A stretch of 33,409 bases of DNA, taken from assembly GCA_021797675.1 (NCBI GenBank), contig JAJZZH010000078.1, positions 1-33,409 of the forward strand, read 5' to 3'. Shown here in pieces: positions 28,769 to 33,409 of this stretch. The stretch is from Bacillota bacterium (GTDB lineage Bacteria; Bacillota; Sulfobacillia; Sulfobacillales; Sulfobacillaceae). Position 1 is the stretch's first letter; every line of letters starts with the position of its first letter. The position numbers and the translations under genes are program-made. The notes below the pieces were generated by a model that was given only the letters and a program-made list of their open reading frames with translations, made no database searches and was not told where the DNA came from.

Positions 28769-31480
28769 TCACGAGGTCCAGCGACGCCATTGACGCCGGC
28801 GAATCGGACGGGTGATGACGCCACGCAGCGCCGACCCGATCTGGATAAAGCCGGAAGCAAATAAGACAATCCCCCAGTCTCTAACCGACAGGGGATACGT
28901 GTTGAACAGCTCGCGTAGGTTCGGAAGGTAAATCACTGCCGCCATCATCATGATTGAGGAGATCACGGCCAAGACCGCCCAAGGATTGGACAACAGCCCC
29001 ACTTCGAGAAAGTTTCGATCTTCCGAGCGAACATCAAAAACATGCAAGAGCTGACTCATTACCAGCGTTCCCAGGGCCAGCGTGCGCGCTTCTCGGAGCC
29101 CGCTGGCTAAGGGGCCCAGCGCCCAAGCGAACACGATGAGTGTCGAAATTCCGATAAAGAGACCCCGAAAAGCGATTTTGGCGCCTAGGCCGTGGGCGAA
29201 GACACTCTCGTGAGGGGACCTGGGCGGGCGGTCCATCAATCCTGGCGCTGGCGGATCGATGGCCAATGCCATCGCGGGCAGGCCATCGGTTGCCAGATTA
29301 ACCAGCAAAATTTGGATGGGCAGCAGGGGCAACGGCAGCCCGATAAAGGCGGCTAAAAACATCACCAGTACTTCGCCGATGTTGCAGGACAATAGGTAAC
29401 GGACAAACTTGCGCACGTTATCATAGATCGCTCGACCTTCTTGCACCGCCTGAACAATCGTCGCGTAATTGTCGTCGGTGAGAATCATCGATGAGGCTTC
29501 CTTGGTGACGTCCGTTCCCGCGATCCCCATGGCAACCCCAATGTCGGCCTCTTTTATCGCCGGCGCGTCGTTCACTCCGTCACCGGTCATAGCCACTACT
29601 TCCCCTGCTCGCTTGAACGCGCGGACCACACGGAGTTTGTGCCGGGGCGACACGCGAGCGTAGACGCGAACGTGGCGCACCTTGGCCACCAGTTTGTCGT
29701 CGGTCCATGTATCCAGCTGGGCACCGGTCACCACCAGATCTCCCGCTCGCAACATATCCATGCTTTGAGCGATGGCACGCGCCGTATGAGGATGATCGCC
29801 GGTGATCATAACCGTCCGCACGCCCGCTCGCCGCGCCGCGGCGAGGGCGCGGATGGCCTCCGGGCGCGGGGGATCGATCATGCCGACCAGCCCTAATAGG
29901 ATCAAATCGGTTTCCATTAGCGATTCCGAGGCTCCTTGAGAATCAGCGGATCCGCTGGAACCGGACGGAAGAGAGCGATAGGCAATAGCCAATACCCGCA
30001 ACGCCCGGTCGGCCATGGCTTCTTGGGCTTCGATGGCCTCGCGTTGCACCGCCCCCTGCCAAGGCTCAATCTTTCCGTGCCACCAAATCCAGCGACATAC
30101 TTGGCTGACGCTTTCGTACGACCCTTTGACATAGCTAGTCAGCTCCTGTCGTTCGTCCGCTACCACGACCGACATCCGTTGCCGTTCCGACTCGAACGGA
30201 CGTTCTCCTCGCCGTGAATACCTGCGCCGTAGTGCGGTGACGTCGATGTCGTTATTCCGCGCCGCCCACAACAGGGCAAGTTCCGTCGGGTCGCCATGGC
30301 TGGCGGAGGTTTCCCCGTCGCTCACGATTCCATTGTTGCAAAGGGCGGCACCGATCAGCACGCGTCGAAGCTGGTCCCGTAGCGTGGGATCGTCCGTCAC
30401 TGGTCCCAGTTGCCCGTCAGCCGAACCCGTAATATGTCGCCCGTTGGTCCAGACCTCGGTCACGGTCATGGAGTTTTTCGTCAAGGTTCCGGTTTTGTCT
30501 GAGCAGATAACGGTGGTGCAGCCCAAGGTCTCTACCGCCGGTAATCGACGCACCACAGCATGGGCCCGGATCATGCGCTGCACGCCGAGCGCAAGCGCGA
30601 TGGTCACGATGGCCGGCAATCCTTCCGGAATCGCGGCGACGGCCAAACTCACGCCGGTTAAAAACATTTGGTACACCGGCTCTCCGCGAAAGAGCCCGGT
30701 CACCACCACGACCGCCACGATGGCGATCGAGAGTGCCACCAAGACTTTCCCCAACTGCTCCAATCTGCGTTGCAACGGCGTGGATTCGTTCTGAGTTTCC
30801 CGCATCAGATGGGCAATCTGTCCCATTTCCGTATTCATTCCGGTCGCTACCACCACGGCCCGCCCTCGCCCTCGGTTGACCGTGGTGCCCAGGAAAACCA
30901 GATTGCGCCGGTCAGCCAATTCTAAATTGACAGGGTCCAACGCCTGCGAGCATTTCGGTACCGAATGAGACTCTCCCGTCAGCTGGGCCTCGTCGACCTC
31001 CAGCGCAATCTGATGAAGCATGCGGGCGTCCGCTGGAATTCGGTCACCCGCCTCAAGTTCAATCACATCGCCGGGGACCAATTCGTCGGCCGGAATGCGC
31101 AGCGTTGACCCGTCGCGCACCACCTGGGCGGTAGGAGCGGTCAGCCGCTTCAGCACCGCCACAGATTGTTCAGCACGATATTCCTGGAAAAACCCCAACA
31201 CACCATTCATCACGACGATAGCCACGATGGTTATAGCATCGCCTACCTCTCCAAGAGCAAACGCGACGACGGTTGCGGCTAACAAGACGAGGACCATGAA
31301 ATCGGAAAACTGCTGCAACAAAATCTTCCAAGGCGTGTCCCGCAGCTTTTCGACGAGTGCGTTGAGCCCGATCGTTTGCAGGCGCCGCTCAGCTTCGGCG
31401 CCGGTCAATCCGCGATCAGGATCCGTCTGCAGTTTTCCGCATGCTTCCTCGGTGCTGACTGAATGCCATGGCTCGGCCAC
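28769..31480 (-). CDS. P-type (P2A) calcium-transporting ATPase, YloB-like
   Basis: 903 residues with the full P2-type plan: actuator motif TGES (168-171), M4 motif PEGL (285-288), phosphorylated Asp328 in DKTGTLT, the hinge MTGDGVNDAPA, and six C-terminal membrane segments including NIGEVLV and LLPIQILLVNLATDGLPA (Ca2+-site residues in M5/M6). It pumps Ca2+ out at the expense of ATP. GTG start at 31480, with GGGGAGGG six bases upstream. Its place at the head of the remA-rpoZ-coaBC-priA group matches yloB of B. subtilis, a spore-related Ca2+-ATPase, so this is likely the orthologue. Confidence 0.93.
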   Translation of the reverse strand: MAEPWHSVSTEEACGKLQTDPDRGLTGAEAERRLQTIGLNALVEKLRDTPWKILLQQFSDFMVLVLLAATVVAFALGEVGDAITIVAIVVMNGVLGFFQEYRAEQSVAVLKRLTAPTAQVVRDGSTLRIPADELVPGDVIELEAGDRIPADARMLHQIALEVDEAQLTGESHSVPKCSQALDPVNLELADRRNLVFLGTTVNRGRGRAVVVATGMNTEMGQIAHLMRETQNESTPLQRRLEQLGKVLVALSIAIVAVVVVTGLFRGEPVYQMFLTGVSLAVAAIPEGLPAIVTIALALGVQRMIRAHAVVRRLPAVETLGCTTVICSDKTGTLTKNSMTVTEVWTNGRHITGSADGQLGPVTDDPTLRDQLRRVLIGAALCNNGIVSDGETSASHGDPTELALLWAARNNDIDVTALRRRYSRRGERPFESERQRMSVVVADERQELTSYVKGSYESVSQVCRWIWWHGKIEPWQGAVQREAIEAQEAMADRALRVLAIAYRSLPSGSSGSADSQGASESLMETDLILLGLVGMIDPPRPEAIRALAAARRAGVRTVMITGDHPHTARAIAQSMDMLRAGDLVVTGAQLDTWTDDKLVAKVRHVRVYARVSPRHKLRVVRAFKRAGEVVAMTGDGVNDAPAIKEADIGVAMGIAGTDVTKEASSMILTDDNYATIVQAVQEGRAIYDNVRKFVRYLLSCNIGEVLVMFLAAFIGLPLPLLPIQILLVNLATDGLPAMALAIDPPAPGLMDRPPRSPHESVFAHGLGAKIAFRGLFIGISTLIVFAWALGPLASGLREARTLALGTLVMSQLLHVFDVRSEDRNFLEVGLLSNPWAVLAVISSIMMMAAVIYLPNLRELFNTYPLSVRDWGIVLFASGFIQIGSALRGVITRPIRRRQWRRWTS

Positions 31481-31790
31481 AAGGTTCCCTCCCCTCTGAG
31501 GTCGATACCAAGGTATGTCCCCTGGAGGACAAGAAGAACCAAGCCTAGGGGGATGCCAGCCAGGGATTTACGGCAGCGCAGATCGCCGGACCCTGCGGAG
31601 AATTCTTGCCCGTCGCCCATCCATGGGCCATCTTCAAGAAGCCCCGGCGGAGATGCGTGGGGATCGCGACCCGCACCGCGCAGGAAGAACCATGGCCTCC
31701 ATGAGTCCGGCCCCCCGCCCAGGGGCTCACCGGCAAGCTCCTTAGGCTGCAACACTTCAATCTACGTTCCCCATGCGGAATTCGACCGGT
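31481..31790. other. Leader region of the ATPase without a recognised gene
   Basis: 310 bp. The minus frame 31755-31405 is open and has a hydrophobic run (LGLVLLVLQGTYLG) but mostly Gly/Pro/Arg-rich sequence and overlaps the ATPase start, so I do not call it. No clear promoter motif. Confidence 0.3.
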
Positions 31791-31914
31791 CTGGGAGGTT
31801 GTCCGTTTATACGACCGGGAACCGTAGCGTGTCAATATTTATCGCTCATGGTCAATCATTGGCCCTATATGTTGTATTGCAGATGGTCGGGATTTGGATT
31901 TGACAGGCTCTAGG
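31791..31914. mobile_element. MITE family 1, copy C (inverted relative to B)
   Basis: 116-bp element (31795-31910) whose reverse complement aligns with copy B over its length, with runs such as GATTGACCATG and ACGGTTCCCGGTC preserved. Terminal repeats are more worn (GAGGTTGTCC; GAGCCTGTCA) and the flanking CTGG/CTAG is an imperfect duplication with one base lost at the right edge. This is the oldest-looking of the three copies. Confidence 0.7.
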
Positions 31915-32130
31915 CCCCGTTGCCCTTCACAACCGCGCACGCGATTTCACCGTGGGAGGCCCACCCTTCGCCGACAGGCATTGCACCCGCTCCGTATGGT
32001 CGGCTTTTCATGGCGCACCCATGGGCGCTTTGCACTCGTCGATCCCATGGTCAGCGGACAATATGCTACACTTAAGTTCATCAGGATTTGCAGTCATTCG
32101 AAATCTTCGGGATGAGGAGGCCTATGGCTA

Positions 32131-32256
32131 ATGTCTCGGCCGAAAGACACCCCACCGTCGTCTGTGCCGCACCCGCCGATCTGGGCGTTTATCACTATCG
32201 GATTATTCTTGGCCGTGATCGTGGTAGGTTATCTGATTAATCCCGCGGCTCGATGA
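32131..32256 (+). CDS. Small single-pass membrane protein
   Basis: 41 codons from the ATG at 32131: a soluble Pro/Ser-rich start (MSRPKDTPPSSVPHPP) followed by one clear membrane segment (IWAFITIGLFLAVIVVGYLI) and NPAAR. GAGGAGG at 32114-32120 is ten bases upstream; a nearer ATG at 32124 is in another frame that loses the hydrophobic segment. Size and layout are like accessory subunits of membrane complexes, but no family is recognised. It is followed by a strong hairpin, as expected for a monocistronic gene. Confidence 0.55.
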   Translation: MSRPKDTPPSSVPHPPIWAFITIGLFLAVIVVGYLINPAAR

Positions 32257-32279
32257 AACAAATCGGGCAATCCCCCACC

Positions 32280-32306
32280 GCGCCCGGGGAGGAGATCCCC
32301 GGGCGC
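32280..32306. terminator. Bidirectional terminator-like hairpin
   Basis: GCGCCCGGGGA pairs perfectly with TCCCCGGGCGC (11 bp) around a five-base GGAGA loop. It lies between the convergent small membrane protein (ends 32256) and the secreted protein gene (ends 32328). There is no T-run, so termination would rest on stem strength alone. Confidence 0.55.
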
Positions 32307-32327
32307 GAGCGGCAGGATTGCGGGCTA

Positions 32328-32984
32328 TCACCAACCGGATCCTGACGAGGTAGAGCCTCCGCCCTTGGAGGTAGAACCTCCGCTCTTTGACCCGTATCCG
32401 CCAGAACCCTTGTGAGTCTTCTTGGCGCCCGCCGACCACGCACGGACCATTTGCGGGGTTGCGGTGCCGTATTGCTTCAAAAAGTCGGTAGCGGCGAACC
32501 AGGCCAGGATGGAATGCGGTGCTTTGCCCGGCGGTCCAATCAGGACGATCGGGTCATTCACCGGCCCCTTCAAATGGACGGGCACATTGAATGTAAACGT
32601 TCCCGCCTTGCTGAGGGGTGTCGGCTTGGTAACCACGCGCGCGCCCTCGGCGTCGGTGACCACGGCGACAACACTCTTTACTCCTGCCGTCGTGCCGACC
32701 AGGGTTTTCGGTACGGGCGCTCCACTGGCCATGATGCCTGGTGGAATGAGCAGCCAAGTACCGGACACGCTGAGATGGGTCCGGGTTAGTGTTGCGTTGC
32801 CAGCCGCCACCCACGGTGCGACTCCGCTCTTGACACCACGTAGGGTGACTTTAGGAATGTTTCCGTACACCGGACTTTTCAAAAGAACCTGCGACTTTAC
32901 AGGCGCGGCCAGCGTAACACTTCCAGCCAACGCGAGCATCGCGGCGGTCGTCGCCGCGGCTATCCAGTAGCGTGATGTCCTCAT
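32328..32984 (-). CDS. Secreted protein with Gly/Ser-rich tail
   Basis: 218 residues. A Sec signal peptide is clear: basic start MRTSRYW, hydrophobic AAATTAAMLALAGSVTLAA and an Ala-x-Ala-type cleavage site before PVKSQV. The mature part is a ~150-residue strand-rich domain of unknown family (VTLRGVKSGVAPW, TWLLIPPGIM, TFTFNVPVHL), ending in ~30 residues of Gly/Ser/Lys repeats (GGSTSKGGGSTSSG). The ATG at 32984 has AGGGAGGG about twelve bases upstream. It is likely exported and perhaps wall- or matrix-associated; no anchor motif is visible. Confidence 0.65.
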   Translation of the reverse strand: MRTSRYWIAAATTAAMLALAGSVTLAAPVKSQVLLKSPVYGNIPKVTLRGVKSGVAPWVAAGNATLTRTHLSVSGTWLLIPPGIMASGAPVPKTLVGTTAGVKSVVAVVTDAEGARVVTKPTPLSKAGTFTFNVPVHLKGPVNDPIVLIGPPGKAPHSILAWFAATDFLKQYGTATPQMVRAWSAGAKKTHKGSGGYGSKSGGSTSKGGGSTSSGSGW

Positions 32985-33320
32985 AGCAACCCATCGCCCT
33001 CCCTATCGAATTTTTGCCGCTGCTGCAAAGGAAAAATAACAGCGGACCCAGCATAAATCCGCACCGAGTCGGCAGCCATCGCGATCCTTGGCCGCAATCA
33101 CCCTTTGACCTCGATACCCTCGCTCCTCGCTATTGGGCATCATACAGGCACGAATCTCTCACCCGCCTGCTCCCCGGAGGGACCGTTGCGTTGGTCGGGG
33201 AATCGGCATCGTCGCAGGAATTTGCCTCACGCAGCCGCCAGGCCGCCGCGAACCCTCGACCACCCATACCCGAAGCTCCCCCACCAAAGTAATCGAATCC
33301 GCATCCCATAACGAAGAACC
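32985..33320. other. Gap between the secreted protein gene and the window-edge gene
   Basis: About 335 bp with no gene I can support. A minus frame from about 33311 starts MGCGFDYFGGGASGMGGRG but degenerates and lacks a ribosome binding site. The plus frame at 33014-33292 has shadow-like composition. Confidence 0.35.
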
Positions 33321-33409
33321 TTACTTTCCGTATCCATTCATACCATACCCTACCTTCTCTAAGAGCAACGTGAGAATTTCTTCTGCTTTTAGTGGTTTTT
33401 TCCCAATAT
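33321..33409 (-). CDS. C-terminal end of a gene entering from the right edge
   Basis: An open minus frame from the window edge to TAA at 33321 encodes about 28 residues: a Lys-rich start, an amphipathic helix AEEILTLLLEKVGYG, and the ending GMNGYGK. Its AT-rich codon use differs from the core genes. No family can be assigned from the fragment. Confidence 0.4.
   Translation of the reverse strand, partial: IGKKPLKAEEILTLLLEKVGYGMNGYGK

Noticed and set aside
33014-33292. Plus-strand 92-residue frame near the right edge
   Set aside because: Pro/Arg/Ser-rich shadow-like sequence without a ribosome binding site or domain.
1-33409. CRISPR arrays, tRNA and rRNA genes
   Set aside because: No regularly spaced direct repeats and no cloverleaf or rRNA sequence were seen on either strand.

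Overview
The window looks like the chromosome of a fairly GC-rich, endospore-forming Firmicute. Its backbone is the cluster known from Bacillus subtilis as yloB-remA-rpoZ-coaBC-priA-fmt-rsmB-rlmN-prpC-prkC-rsgA-rpe-spoVM-rpmB-asp23(yloU)-recG. A 28-codon spoVM and a remA gene point to a spore-former. Base composition and the IS content suggest a Sulfobacillus-like lineage, but that is inference, not something the sequence proves.

Layout: 1-4800 is an accessory island. It holds a HicA/HicB toxin-antitoxin pair, a long TnpB-type element whose right end runs into hicB, a small unknown operon broken by two different non-autonomous elements, and a decayed secreted-protein gene. 4835-5437 is a PAP2-type membrane phosphatase. 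From 5509 to 31480 almost everything is on the minus strand: recG, asp23 (with rpmB divergent), a nucleotidyltransferase pseudogene pair, a CoA-transferase, an EPSP-synthase-like gene with a degraded active site, a noncoding stretch ending in a vertebrate-telomere-like (TTAGGG)n array, spoVM, a small membrane protein, rpe, rsgA, the PASTA kinase/PP2C phosphatase pair, rlmN, rsmB, fmt, priA, a decayed IS607-type element, coaBC, rpoZ and remA. After a 560-bp gap comes a plus-strand DedA gene, then minus-strand dapF and a P-type Ca2+-ATPase. 31481-33409 holds a third copy of a short inverted-repeat element, a 41-residue membrane protein, a strong terminator-like hairpin, a secreted protein with a Gly/Ser tail and the end of an incoming gene.

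How the genes work together: the core run couples translation quality (fmt, rsmB, rlmN, rsgA, rpmB), replication restart and recombination (priA, recG), CoA synthesis (coaBC), envelope sensing (prkC/prpC) and sporulation or matrix control (spoVM, remA). Close spacing (rpoZ-coaBC 3 bp, fmt-rsmB ATGA overlap, prpC-prkC 17 bp) supports co-transcription. Relative to B. subtilis, gmk, the yicC homologue, def, thiN and fakA/yloV are absent from their usual places, and several of those gaps hold insertions or unrelated genes.

The most unusual items are the two stacked short mobile elements in one gene (one supplies its present start codon), the TnpB element right end that forms the tail of hicB, the interstitial telomere-like array, and the EPSP-synthase paralogue lacking canonical catalytic motifs.
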